From Rhizophagus sp. LPA8_4_AMF (lineage: Eukaryota; Glomeromycota; Glomeromycetes; Glomerales; Glomeraceae), in the NCBI GenBank assembly GCA_021464525.1, contig JADRCO010001031.1, positions 1 through 23,352 of the forward strand: a stretch of 23,352 nucleotides of DNA, written 5' to 3'. Both the position numbers and the translations under genes were made by a program. Shown in pieces: positions 14,021 to 23,352 of this stretch. The notes beneath the pieces were generated by a model. The model made no database searches. It was not told the origin of the DNA and worked only from the letters and a program-made list of their open reading frames with translations. Position 1 is the stretch's first letter. Every line of letters begins with the position of its first letter.

Positions 14021-14858
14021 TTAAATTTCATCACCACAATTTGAAATCCAAACTACCTTGGAAGTTTTTCCACTGGATGAACCCAATGTCTCTATTTTTT
14101 GGACTGTTTCCATACCTAAACAAAAAAAAGGTTAACGAGAGAAGCAAAGGAAACATCAAGTTAAAGGAAACTAATTAGAGGACACAAACCTTCTACAACG
14201 TGCCCAAAGACGACATGTTTGCCATCTAGCCAGGGAGTCTTAACAGTACAAATAAAGAATTGAGATCCATTGGTATTAGGACCAGCGTTAGCCATAGAAA
14301 GGATACCTGGTCCAGTGTGTTTCAAAGTAAAGTTTTCATCGGCAAATTTTTCACCATAGATTGAGTTTCCGCCAGTACCATCTCCTTTAGTAAAATCACC
14401 CCCTTGAATCATAAATTGAGGTATAACCCGATGGAATACGCAACCATTGAATCCATATCCCTTATCGTGAGTACATAAGGCCCTAAAATTTTCCGCTATA
14501 GATTTTGTTTTAAGATAAATTAGAAATAATAACGGCGAGATTTTGTTATTGCACGAAGTACGTAATTTTTTCCTTACCTGTTTTTGGAACAATATCCTTC
14601 CTAAGTTCAAATACGATTTTCTAAAAAAAAATAATGTGTTTACTAGAGTGTAAATACAAAAATAAGCTTAAAGTTAAAAAAATATCTTACACCTAAATGC
14701 TCCGCAGTGTTAATATCCTGGGTTTTACTTTTACCGGCATGAACATCAAAGAAAACTCTTGGATTTGCCATTGTTGATAGAGTTCTAAGAGTAGTAGTTT
14801 GTACAGTTCGTATAGCATTAAAAAAAGTAGAAGTGCGTAAAAAACACACGCTAATCAT
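14021..14858 (-). CDS. Cyclophilin (peptidyl-prolyl cis-trans isomerase), probably dual-targeted
   Basis: Four exons on the minus strand: 14858-14691, 14620-14578, 14495-14190 and 14115-14021, giving 203 aa from ATG 14858 or 174 aa from ATG 14771. Cyclophilins catalyse X-Pro isomerisation and bind cyclosporin A. Seen, numbered on the long form: [10 protein letters not shown] (from 30), [22 protein letters not shown] (from about 57, the exon 1-3 join), [15 protein letters not shown] with the catalytic Arg, [18 protein letters not shown] and [12 protein letters not shown] with the cyclosporin-contacting Trp, ending in [10 protein letters not shown]. About 12 extra residues ([17 protein letters not shown] region) follow the first strand. 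The 29-residue leader before MANPR has Arg, Ser and Thr and no acidic residue, a mitochondrial-type presequence; a single gene serving both compartments is known in Neurospora. AATAAA on the minus strand is at 13895-13890. It is the only intact copy in the window. Confidence 0.95.
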
Positions 14859-16031
14859 TACTGCGAAAAAAAACTCGAAAGAAAAAAAAAAATTTTTTTT
14901 TGACAATACTTACAAATTCTTTTTTTTTTCGCTAAAAAAAACGGGATGATGATGGGATTTTATAGTTTCTGATTATCGAAAAAAGATTACCCGAAATTTT
15001 CCGTTTACTTTTGTGAAAAAATTTTTTTTTCGTGGGGCGTGTCTAATTCGTCTAGTTAAAAATACAGTTTTTTATTTTAAAAAATTTTCCCACACACAGA
15101 AGTAACTATATGAAAATTTGTATTACCGTTTAAACACAAAAAATGAAAAAATGAAAAAACTTCGTGTTAAGTTCGTTGGATAAGATGAGCTATCTACATA
15201 TATTCTTGTTTCCTTTAAATCGGGGATCTCTTTTCAGATGAAAAAATAGCGATACTGATAGAAGGTTCTAGTAATTTAAAATATAGAATACCATGTCTTT
15301 TCCGAAATTAGAAAACTAAAAACCTGTGCAATACATGATTTGCAGAAGTCCCATGATAATCTTAGGGCCATCTGCAATGTGATAAAATTCGTCTTGACTC
15401 TGTGGACACTGTGACAATATATTAACCTTTAAATAATTATCGATTTGTGATTATCAGTTATGTTGTTTTTAAATATGACTAATTTTAAGTCTGAATAAAT
15501 ATATGTAAAAGTCTCATTGATTGGTGAATAATTGGCCAAGGGAGGATTTGAATTACTTATAAAGCAATTTGAAATGGCTGATAGAAGAATAAAGAATAAT
15601 ATTAAGCGCTAAATTTTTTTCGGGTTGAATGGGTTGAATTATACGTTATTGCAATATTTATATTTTTGATTTTTAAGATAGCTTATTTTAAAAGTTATTA
15701 CATTTAATAATGAAAAAATAATAGTATAAATTTGCCACCAATACTTATGTGAATTGTGAATTAAGAAAGTTAGCAAAAACCCAATTTTACATAAAATAAA
15801 CTAGTATTTCTTTTAAAGTTCTATACAACTAACAAATTTATAAAGTAAATTGGCATTTTAAATTTACTATTACAGTATATGGTGTAACCGTGTAACCGTG
15901 TAACGGTTGTATTGATTAATTTGAGAAATTTTACAGATATTTAAAATTATTAAATATAAGAAAATATTTCTGTATACAAATAATTTACTAATGCGGGGAA
16001 CATTGATCAACAATAATAACATAATATTATA
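14859..16031. other. Intergenic region upstream of cyclophilin
   Basis: About 1.2 kb with A/T homopolymer runs near the cyclophilin start (14870-15090), probably containing its promoter. I see no supported gene. A short minus-strand frame around 15300-15440 (about 44 codons) has no recognisable domain. A small tandem repeat at 15883-15906 is listed separately. Confidence 0.5.
15883..15906. repeat. Short tandem repeat, 8-bp unit tgtaaccg
   Basis: TGTAACCG occurs twice in direct succession, followed by TGTAACGG. The last unit forms a small inverted pair AACCG/CGGTT with the preceding one. Probably a simple microsatellite. Confidence 0.6.
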
Positions 16032-16590
16032 TCAAGCAGTAGTATAAATTATATTCATAAATTCAAATAATATTTCTTCAACGCACATTGCAACCATCAT
16101 AATAACCATAACTACAACACATAAATATAATTCAACCATAAAACCAAATTTCTTTTTATACCACCAATACATTAAGAAACCAACTGCATTTATAATACAA
16201 CCTGTTAATAATGAACCAACTATAATTGCTATATTAAATAATTTAGGTTTATTATTATCAACTTTATGTGAAGATGTTGGGGTTGGATTTTCTATTAAAG
16301 GTTTTCCTGATTTCAAATCAGAAGGTAATGAAGACATAATAACAGTTGAAGTTGTAACAGAAGTAAGATAAATTGTTGAAGTTACTGTTGAAGTTTTTGT
16401 TAAAATTGAATTTGAACATTCTGATGTTATTAATGGTAATTGTTCAAATGATCCTATTAAGAAATTTAAATGTAAATATATATCTGATACTGACATACTT
16501 ACTGTATATAAAATATATGTAAATTATTACTGTACCTTTATTTATAAATAAAATTAAAAAAATAAATATAAATCCAATTCTTTTATACAT
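16032..16590 (-). CDS. Small signal-peptide/transmembrane protein, unknown family
   Basis: Two exons on the minus strand, 16590-16536 and 16453-16032, giving 158 aa with an 82-nt intron (GTACAG...AATAG, phase 1). Exon 1 encodes a good signal peptide (MYKRIGFIFIFLILFINK). The next about 65 residues are Ser/Thr-rich (TKTSTVTSTIYLTSVTTSTV), suggesting an O-glycosylated outer segment. A transmembrane helix follows (LFNIAIIVGSLLTGCIINAV) with a WWYKKK stop-transfer, then a second hydrophobic stretch. No domain is recognised. It resembles small cell-wall sensor or mucin-like surface proteins in layout only. If the intron is not real, the frame could start at ATG 16496 (154 aa) without a signal peptide. 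The last 35 residues are unusual and could be mis-spliced intron sequence. Confidence 0.55.
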
Positions 16591-17713
16591 AATAATCTTA
16601 ATTTACAAATTTTCTTTTCAACTTTTTTTTTTTTCAAAAAGAAAAAAAAAGATTTAAAAAGTTATGTCATGTTTAAATATTTCTTTTGAATCACAACGCG
16701 ATCAACGTAAACATTTTAATCTTACGTATTACAAACATCATAACGATTTTAGTCTTTTAAACCATTCGGATTGCTTTTGTTTCTATCAAATGACTATCAG
16801 ATGATTATTAATTAAAATCATGTGATTTAATTGATTCCGCACTCCGCAGAAAATTTTTTGTGATGTAATCAGTGATTTCTTTGAAACATTACAAAAATAC
16901 TCCGTCTTTTTTTGATAATCTTCTATTTACGTTTAGTTTTTGCCTTTTGGCGTCAAAATATTTCACATGCTATGGGATACCAAATGTTCATATCTATTGT
17001 TACTCGACTTACTCGGCTGATTTAAATATACTTATTTAATCTTTAGCCTAGTATTAGGATTATACTAACTATACCTTTTACGTTTTCTTATGACAATATT
17101 AGGTCATTCAAAAACATACATTTTTTTATCTGTTTGAATCTTCCTTTAATTACTTTAAGTTCATAATTGACAAATTATTCAAAAGTTAATATGGTACAGT
17201 AGCAGTTCCGGATGAAAATCATCCTTCCACTTAAGACTTGATTTTGATTGGTTGCATACAACAAGAATATGAACTATAAAGAACCTTTTTACGTTCTCGA
17301 TTAGCCTTCACGATGATTTGGGCTAAATAATTTTTGACATAATTCTATCAAGTTTTTTGGTTACACATTTTAATTAATGGGATCAGCACAATTGAACAAT
17401 CTATCACAAAAAAAGTTTAGATTTAAACAATTATATAATTACGCGTAAATAAATGAGTACTCTATCGCGCCAATATAGTTTAATATAACATTTATTGTCT
17501 CACAAGGATTTAGCGATTCACATATGTGGATGATAGACATAATGTAAAATAAACTTTATTTATAGTACTATCATACCAAATATTGTAAGTATCATAAATT
17601 ACAAATCGAAAAATCTATCCTAAATCATAAACTTGAAGTTAATTGATATACACATAATAACTAATAAATGCTACATATTTTAAAATAAATAAAATTTTAT
17701 CATTTTATTATCT
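16591..17713. other. Intergenic region without recognised genes
   Basis: About 1.1 kb of AT-rich sequence between two minus-strand genes. It should contain the promoter of the small membrane protein and the 3' end of the polyUBL-deiodinase gene. TTTATT (AATAAA on the minus strand) occurs at 17704-17709 and 17555-17560; the second is better placed as a poly(A) signal. Confidence 0.5.
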
Positions 17714-20700
17714 TTAATCTTTTCTATCATTTATGAGCTTATCCAAGCATTCAACTAGATCTGTCGTATCATAACGTGCCTCTTTTGGCATTCCAACAAG
17801 TCTCAAAATTCCATCTATAATGACAAAAAATCTGAATGGCCACGGTGCGTACAATTTCAAGAAAGTATCATCCATTGTATCTGACAATACAGGTATTTCT
17901 AATTTGGTTTCTTTGACCATTTCTTGTGCAGCGGCTAAGCGATCAGTTAATGTGCGGTGTTCCTTAACAGATACAACGTTACCAATAGGCCAAACATCAG
18001 ATGCATGTGCTTCTCGAATTTGGATCATGTAAAAATCTATCTGTGTGTGATATCGATTATATATATCATTAAGTACATGTGATATATATCGGAATAAAGG
18101 ACAAGTATATGATCCACCAAGAAGAACAAGTGGTCGTCCCGGTTGACAAAGTGATCGTAATGAAATTATTGTTGGTGATTTGGTATCATCATTAAATGTA
18201 TAAGATTTTAGGGGAACTAATGGGCAATCAGGTGCCATCATTCCTTCAGTGAGATTTCCAATATTAGCAATATTGTTGCGAACATATACTTGAGTTTTAC
18301 GAAATTCAGGATCATCTTAATGAAAGAAATTTGATATTAACAACTCTTTAACTTATCAGAAAAGTTTGAGAAACGTATGCATTTTCTTTACCTGAATAAA
18401 GTTGTGGTGCACGGCGCAATAATTGTACTGCCTCATCTGAATAGCCAAATTCTCTAACTAATTCATGTTGCATTTGGTCTGTAACATCCATCCAGTCTTT
18501 GCCAAATGTAGGATCGTTCCCAACTTCATAATACCGTTTTTGTATTTCAGGTGAAAATCTTCGCTTCTCTTCTTCACGTAACAAGGTTAACAAATCTTCT
18601 TTCTTGGTTGGAAGTATTGGGGAGATGGTAATATTGGCAGCAGAAAGATCTTTTGGAATTTCCTTCGAATCTTCCTTTGAATCTAAGGGATTCAAAAATA
18701 CCAGAAAATGATGTTGCACGTTATGAAGCAAATTGGAAATTGCGATACATTCAAAGCACAAATCGTAATCAGGGCACTCTGAACATTTATATCTTTATAT
18801 AAGGAAAATAGAATTGTATTAGCAAGGAAAACAAAATGGATGTGCAGTATTTACAGTGGATATTAACCTTGCTCCTTTCCATTCACTCTTACCACAATAA
18901 TTACAAGCAATACCAGCATGAATTCCATCTTGTAAGCGTTCTTCAATTGTTTGCATGTATTGTGTGAGTGATGGCAATGCATCAAATTCTTTGCGTCCAC
19001 TAGTTTCTTGAAACATCCCACCACGTAGTCTAAGTACAAGATGCAACGTAGACTCTTTTTGAATATTGTAATCTGATATAGTTTTTCCATCTTCCAATTG
19101 CTTGCCAGCAAAAATAATACGTTGCTGGTCAGGAGGAATACCTTCTTTATTCTGGACCTTAGATTTAATCATATCAATAGTGTCGCTTGAATTAAAATCT
19201 AGGGTAACTGTTTTTCCGGTCAATGTTTTCACATAAATTTCCCCTTTATACTCTTTATGTTGCCGAATCATTGTCAAAGACAACGTGGATCCTTCGGTGA
19301 TACCATAATGTAACAGGGTTTCCCAGTTATTCAAAGTCTTATCAAAAAAAATGAGCTGTTGATTTACAATTGGAGTGCCTTCCTTATCTCGAACCTTTTG
19401 TTTAACCTGGCCGATTGTGTCAATTGCCTCTACTTCTAGGTCGATTGTTTCTCCGTTAAATATTTTCACATAAATCGGTATTAATTTACATTCTAAATTC
19501 AATGTGGACCCTTTTTTGATATTATAATACGACAAGTTATGAGCGTTATATAATTCCCTGCCATCAAAAATAAGACATTGTTGGTCAAGAGGAATGTTTT
19601 CTTCATTTTGAATCTTTTGTTTAATCTGTTTGACAGTGTCACTTGTATCTGCTTTCAATTCTAAGGTTTTTCCGGTCTTTGTTATTACAACATGGATTAC
19701 TGATTTAATTTCTAATTGTAATATGGATTCTTCTCGGATATTATAATATGACAAATTATAATCTCCATATAATTGCAAACCGGCAAAAGTAAGGATTTGT
19801 ATCACGGGGAGAATGCCTTCTTTATCCTGAATCTTTTGTTTAATCTGGTCAACAGTGTCAATTACCTCTACTTCTAAGTCTATTTTTTTTCCATTATTTA
19901 TTTTCACGTAGATTATCATTGTTTTACATTCTAAACGCAATGTGGACTCATCTTGGATATTGTAATCTAACAAGGTGTGCTCATCATACAATTGTCTGTC
20001 ATCAAAAATAAGACATTGATGGTTAAAAGGAATGCCTCTTCTATCTTGGATATTCTGTTTAATTTGGCTGATAGTGTCACTTGTAACTACATTTAATATT
20101 ATTTCTTCGCCGGTCCGTTTTGTTTTCACATAAATCTTTGCTTTAAATTCTAGATACAATGTAGACCATTTTTGAATATTGTAATATGATAAGGTTTCAG
20201 AGCCACTTAATTCTTTTTCCGCAAAACTAATTCGTTGTATGCGAGGAGGAACGCCTTTTAAATTCTGAATCATTTCTTTAATCTGGTCGACGGTATCACT
20301 CCAGTTTACTTTTAATTCTATAGCTTTTTCAGTCGTCGATTCAACGAATATTGTCATTGAACTTCTTGGAGTAATTGGTAACGAAGGAAGTTTCACACTC
20401 GAATTTTCACAGTCACTAAATATTGCCTCAATTAAATCTCCTTCCTAAGGTTAAGCATGAACAATTCATAACATTGTATATATTATACATAAAAAAAGAA
20501 CCCTCTTTAATCAAGCGCAATCTCATAAACATTTACAAGACCTAGACAAATACCTTAATTCCCAGCATTTCAAGCGTATCTACAAACTGTACATCCTTTT
20601 CAAGGTACATAAGCTTATGATGCTTTTGATTGTACATACGAGCTTGGAAGTTCCTCAACAATATCTCTCCAGTAGTTTGTGCGGTCACATTTACTACATA

Positions 20701-20772
20701 TACGGAGCCTGAAGGACATTTAAGACGGATAGGAAAAATTGGAACAGAGTCAAGCACGGTAGTAAAACGCAT
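17714..20772 (-). CDS. Poly-ubiquitin-like array / ZZ zinc finger / deiodinase-like fusion protein
   Basis: Four exons on the minus strand: 20772-20554, 20444-18868, 18792-18392 and 18315-17714, giving 932 aa with phases 0, 2, 1. Order: a divergent UBL (about 13-90); five degenerate UBLs (103-173, 176-246, 250-318, 322-391, 395-465); a near-canonical ubiquitin (475-549) with [20 protein letters not shown] and an LRLRGG tail; a ZZ zinc finger (from 587; CNYC, then [15 protein letters not shown] across intron 2); a charged helical linker; and a C-terminal iodothyronine-deiodinase-like thioredoxin-fold domain (about 758-932) with [10 protein letters not shown] and [11 protein letters not shown]. 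Animal deiodinases have selenocysteine where Cys804 (TGT, 18103-18101) stands here. The ubiquitin part may be cleaved off after Gly549 by deubiquitinases. The substrate is unknown; a redox role is more likely than iodine removal. One gene rather than two is supported by the ZZ finger being split across the intron with matching phase. Confidence 0.85.
19017..20357 (-). repeat. Array of six ubiquitin-like repeats
   Basis: Within exon 2, six units of about 73-80 codons follow each other without non-coding spacers. They share the pattern IYVK...G..I.L.V...DT..QIK.KIQ.KEGIP...Q.LIF....L......YNI...STL.L. Only the last unit (19241-19017) keeps the LRLRGG end; the others end in LEF/LEC/LEI/LTM and run straight into the next. 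Units 3 and 5 resemble each other, as do 4 and 6, suggesting duplication of a two-unit block. Confidence 0.8.
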
Positions 20773-22619
20773 TTTAAGAGAATGGTTTGTTCGTTATTTC
20801 GAAATAGATGAACATATTTATAATATTTTCTTTTTTCAATCTTTCAATGACAATGACCGTATCTGGAAAGTCATTTGAAATTTTTTATGGTAGTATTTAT
20901 ATACAAAATTTGAGATTATCGTAATCATTTAGCTTTATCGGATTGTACGACAAACACAACTCATTAACTACTAAGGGGTACATGAGACGTGCGCGACGGT
21001 TGAGAAGATTTTGCATCGATGTGTATATTTTACCCTTTCAGAAAATGTATTTTGCATTTGTATCTTAATAATTATATTTATATATTTTTTATTTCAAAGA
21101 CTTGTAATATAAATTTATATGACAAATAATACTATTTAATCATAACTATCCATCCAGATTGGATTCATGAAAGTTAAATATTGTAAATCAAAGGGATAAG
21201 TAAAAATTATTGTTCAACAAACTAGAAGCCACTTAATTTACATTAGGTTAATAATATCATTCATAATTGAATACCCACAAATTCAACAAAAAGGACAATC
21301 CCAACTGGTTTCTACTTCTTACAGCATATTGCAAATCTATTTTCCAGAATTCTGGATAATTATAATTGAGGATATTTCCAATATATTTCAAACTTTATAT
21401 GTTATCTAATCTGTAATTTTATTAGGGTAAATATTATAAAGTAATATAGAAAAAGACAAAGAATCTTTTAATGCCAAAATTATATTTAGAACTTGAAATA
21501 ATACTATATAACATTGTAAAATTTGATAAATTTTATATAATTTTTAGTATATAATTTTAATTAATACAATTATCCAGAATTTTATTTTCCAATATATATT
21601 TTGCTTAAATAATTTATATATATAATAAATTTTACAATATAAATTGAAAGAAAATAATTGGTAATAATGGTAATAAAATAACCAATATTGGAAACATTAT
21701 AAAATAGAAAATGGAAGAAAAAGGATTAAGGATATATAATATTATATGTATTATTAAATTAGAAAAAAAACAATAATTTGTAATTTGTAAATATATATTA
21801 AAATCCTTTTTTTTTAAAAAAAAAAAATTTCACACTACTGTATTTATCAATCCAAATAAAAAGATACAAAATAGGTACAAGACCTATCTATAGTAAAAAT
21901 TCTATTTAGCAGATAATAAACCAAACATCAATCTTAAAATAGGGAATTAAGTCAACCAATTTAAAATCAATCATGGGTCGATCAAATCAAGTGACTTGAC
22001 TAATGATTTTGTGTATCAAGTACTCAAAAAATTAAAATTGATCAACATATAATCAAATAAATTTGCAACACAGTAAAATTGATTATATAATACTTGAATA
22101 AATAAAATCAATTAAAATATTAATCATGTTTTAATGATAAAATTGATTAAAATAAATGTGATAAAATCTTAAAATAGTAACTTCGCTAATTTTTCTTTGT
22201 AACAAGTAAGAAAGTTTCTTTCTTTCACACTTTCTACTTACTATAGTATTAATAAACACTTTTAACGTAAATAATATGTAAAATTGATAGTTCCTTATAA
22301 ATAAATAATGCAAAAGTATAAAACTGCATAAAATTTATATAAGTCAGCTATTATATTTATTCAGATATGAGACTTGACTGATATTTACATTTATGAACAA
22401 ATCTTCCAACTTCAACGATTCAAAAAAAAATTCGTAAAAATGAGGTATAATTTTTAATTTACTAATACAATACTAATTATTTATGACATTTAGAGGCATG
22501 CCAGAAATTAGCTAATATCTCTCAATTAGTAGCCTTAACCTCCCACCCCCATCTGATTGAAATCTGATTGGCTAAAAAAAATTTTTATTATTAAATATTA
22601 AGTATTATCTGTTATATAT
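20773..22619. other. AT-rich non-coding region upstream of the polyUBL gene
   Basis: No supported gene on either strand. The first few hundred bases should hold the promoter of the polyUBL-deiodinase gene. The remainder is very AT-rich with many short palindromes, including the candidate inverted-repeat element at 21343-21582. Confidence 0.5.
21343..21582. repeat. Candidate inverted-repeat element
   Basis: A perfect 14-bp palindrome TCCAGAATTCTGGA lies at 21343-21356. AATTCTGGATAATT on the left (21349-21362) is matched in inverted orientation by AATTATCCAGAATT on the right (21569-21582). The arms are short, so this may be a decayed MITE or chance in AT-rich sequence. Confidence 0.3.
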
Positions 22620-22632
22620 AATTAGTATTATA

Positions 22633-22766
22633 CAATTATCTTGGCTTCTGGTGATTCAATTTGAACAAATGTTTTTTTTTGTAGAGCTAGATTTGTAAAG
22701 CTAAAAGAGAGCTATAAATTAAAAAAAAGTTTATTAAAATTGGATCACTGGAAGTCAAGGTAATTG
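22633..22766. mobile_element. MITE-like hairpin element, copy 1
   Basis: An element of about 134 bp with terminal inverted repeats of about 30 bp: the left end CAATTATCTTGGCTTCTGG is mirrored at the right end by the reverse complement of GGAAGTCAAGGTAATTG, with about five mismatches over the arm. It has no coding capacity. The centre carries GAGCTAGATTTGTAAAGC. This fits a small non-autonomous DNA element; no clear target-site duplication was identified. Confidence 0.6.
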
Positions 22767-22804
22767 CATTATAATATTATAATATAGTAATAATTAGTAT
22801 TATA

Positions 22805-22941
22805 CAATTATCTTGGCTTCTAGTGATTCAATTTGAACAAAATTTTTTTTGTTTTATAGAGCTAGATTTGTAGAACTAAATGAGAGCTATAAATTAAAAA
22901 AAAGTTTATTAAAATTGAATCACTAGAAGTCAAGTTAATTG
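22805..22941. mobile_element. MITE-like hairpin element, copy 2
   Basis: A second copy, 172 bp downstream of the first, in the same orientation and nearly identical, with its own terminal inverted repeats (CAATTATCTTGGCTTCTAG and, mirrored, CTAGAAGTCAAGTTAATTG). Changes in the two arms match: GG/CC-type pairs in copy 1 (TCTGGTGAT/ATCACTGGA) are TCTAGTGAT/ATCACTAGA here, so pairing is preserved. The flank TAATTAGTATTATA is repeated too, so the pair arose by tandem duplication rather than two insertions. Confidence 0.6.
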
Positions 22942-23263
22942 CATTATAATAATTATAATAAAATAATTAAATTACTTATTATCTGGAGCTTTAGTGAAGG
23001 ACTATTTACTGTAGCGAACTAGTAAAATTCACAGTACCAGTTTAACCCATATTTTTTCCTTCCTTCCTTCCACCTACATCACTATAATTTCCTTTTTTGA
23101 ATTATACCACCCCTGCTTATTTCCCTTTTTGTTTGTAATATATTTATTTGTAACACATTTTGTAACGTATTTTTTATTTTTAAACAAGCCACTGTACTAT
23201 GATTATAGTTGTTTCCGAAATTCAATTGGCAAATCCAAAATCCAAAATTACGAAATCATAATT

Positions 23264-23318
23264 AATTACGTAATTCCGTAATTTATATAACTGTGCAAAA
23301 TTGCACATATCTCGAGAT
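23264..23318. repeat. Cluster of three palindromes near the right edge
   Basis: AATTACGTAATT (23264-23275) and ATCTCGAGAT (23309-23318) are perfect palindromes, and TGTGCAA-AA-TTGCACA (23292-23307) is an inverted repeat with a 2-base loop. The following TCTAGTGATTC (23318-23328) also occurs in MITE-like copy 2. This may be the end of a repeat that continues past the window. Confidence 0.4.
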
Positions 23319-23352
23319 CTAGTGATTCGTTTTGGATGCTTTTACTACCATT

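Noticed and set aside
15300-15440. Short minus-strand frame containing DEFYHIADGPKIIMGLL
   Set aside because: About 44 codons, no start in good context, no neighbouring exon and no recognised family. Possibly a relic, but not supportable.
17820-18032. Plus-strand frame antisense to the deiodinase domain
   Set aside because: Shadow of the well-supported minus-strand coding sequence.
18101-18103. A selenoprotein with a UGA selenocysteine codon
   Set aside because: The codon at this position is TGT (Cys), and the frame needs no UGA read-through.
17714-20772. Separate polyubiquitin and deiodinase genes
   Set aside because: The ZZ finger cysteines are split over the intron 18867-18793 in matching phase, and the next exon also continues in phase, so one gene is the simplest reading. 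Transcript data would settle it.
20630-20878. Plus-strand frame antisense to the first UBL exon
   Set aside because: Shadow frame with no domain; the minus-strand exon joins in phase to the UBL array.

Overview
The window looks like nuclear DNA of an AT-rich fungus. Genes are split by short introns (mostly 48-100 nt, GT-AG with one GC-AG), intergenic DNA is very AT-rich, and poly(A)-like AATAAA signals follow several genes. The gene content and style (FAS1 protein, ubiquitin-like arrays, ZZ finger, deiodinase-like domain) suggest an arbuscular mycorrhizal fungus close to Rhizophagus. That assignment is inference; the eukaryotic, intron-bearing nature is read directly.

Layout: (1) 820-1344 (+), an intronless gene for a SLOG/YpsA-like 'putative molybdenum carrier' protein, a family best known in bacteria. 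(2) 1345-3709, mostly non-coding. (3) 3710-6332 (+), five exons for a secreted, membrane-anchored protein with five FAS1 domains. (4) 6746-8347 (-), eight exons for PTPA, the PP2A activator/prolyl isomerase. (5) 8505-12345 (+), twelve exons for alanyl-tRNA synthetase, sharing a 157-bp divergent promoter with PTPA. (6) 12346-14020, a decayed tandem duplication holding a broken cyclophilin copy and a broken AlaRS tail. (7) 14021-14858 (-), the intact four-exon cyclophilin. (8) 16032-16590 (-), a small probable signal-peptide/transmembrane protein of unknown family. (9) 17714-20772 (-), a four-exon gene joining seven ubiquitin-like domains, a ZZ zinc finger and a Cys-type iodothyronine-deiodinase-like domain. 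(10) 20773-23352, AT-rich non-coding DNA with two tandem MITE-like hairpin elements and a palindrome cluster at the right edge.

The two most notable observations are the polyUBL-ZZ-deiodinase fusion, in which only the last UBL keeps a processable LRLRGG tail, and the tandem duplication of the convergent AlaRS/cyclophilin junction, in which each gene survived only in the copy that kept its promoter. AlaRS and cyclophilin both also carry a mitochondrial-type presequence upstream of a second in-frame ATG, so each gene could supply cytosol and mitochondria. Exon borders were assigned by eye from splice consensus, phase and remembered family conservation; no alignment program was run.
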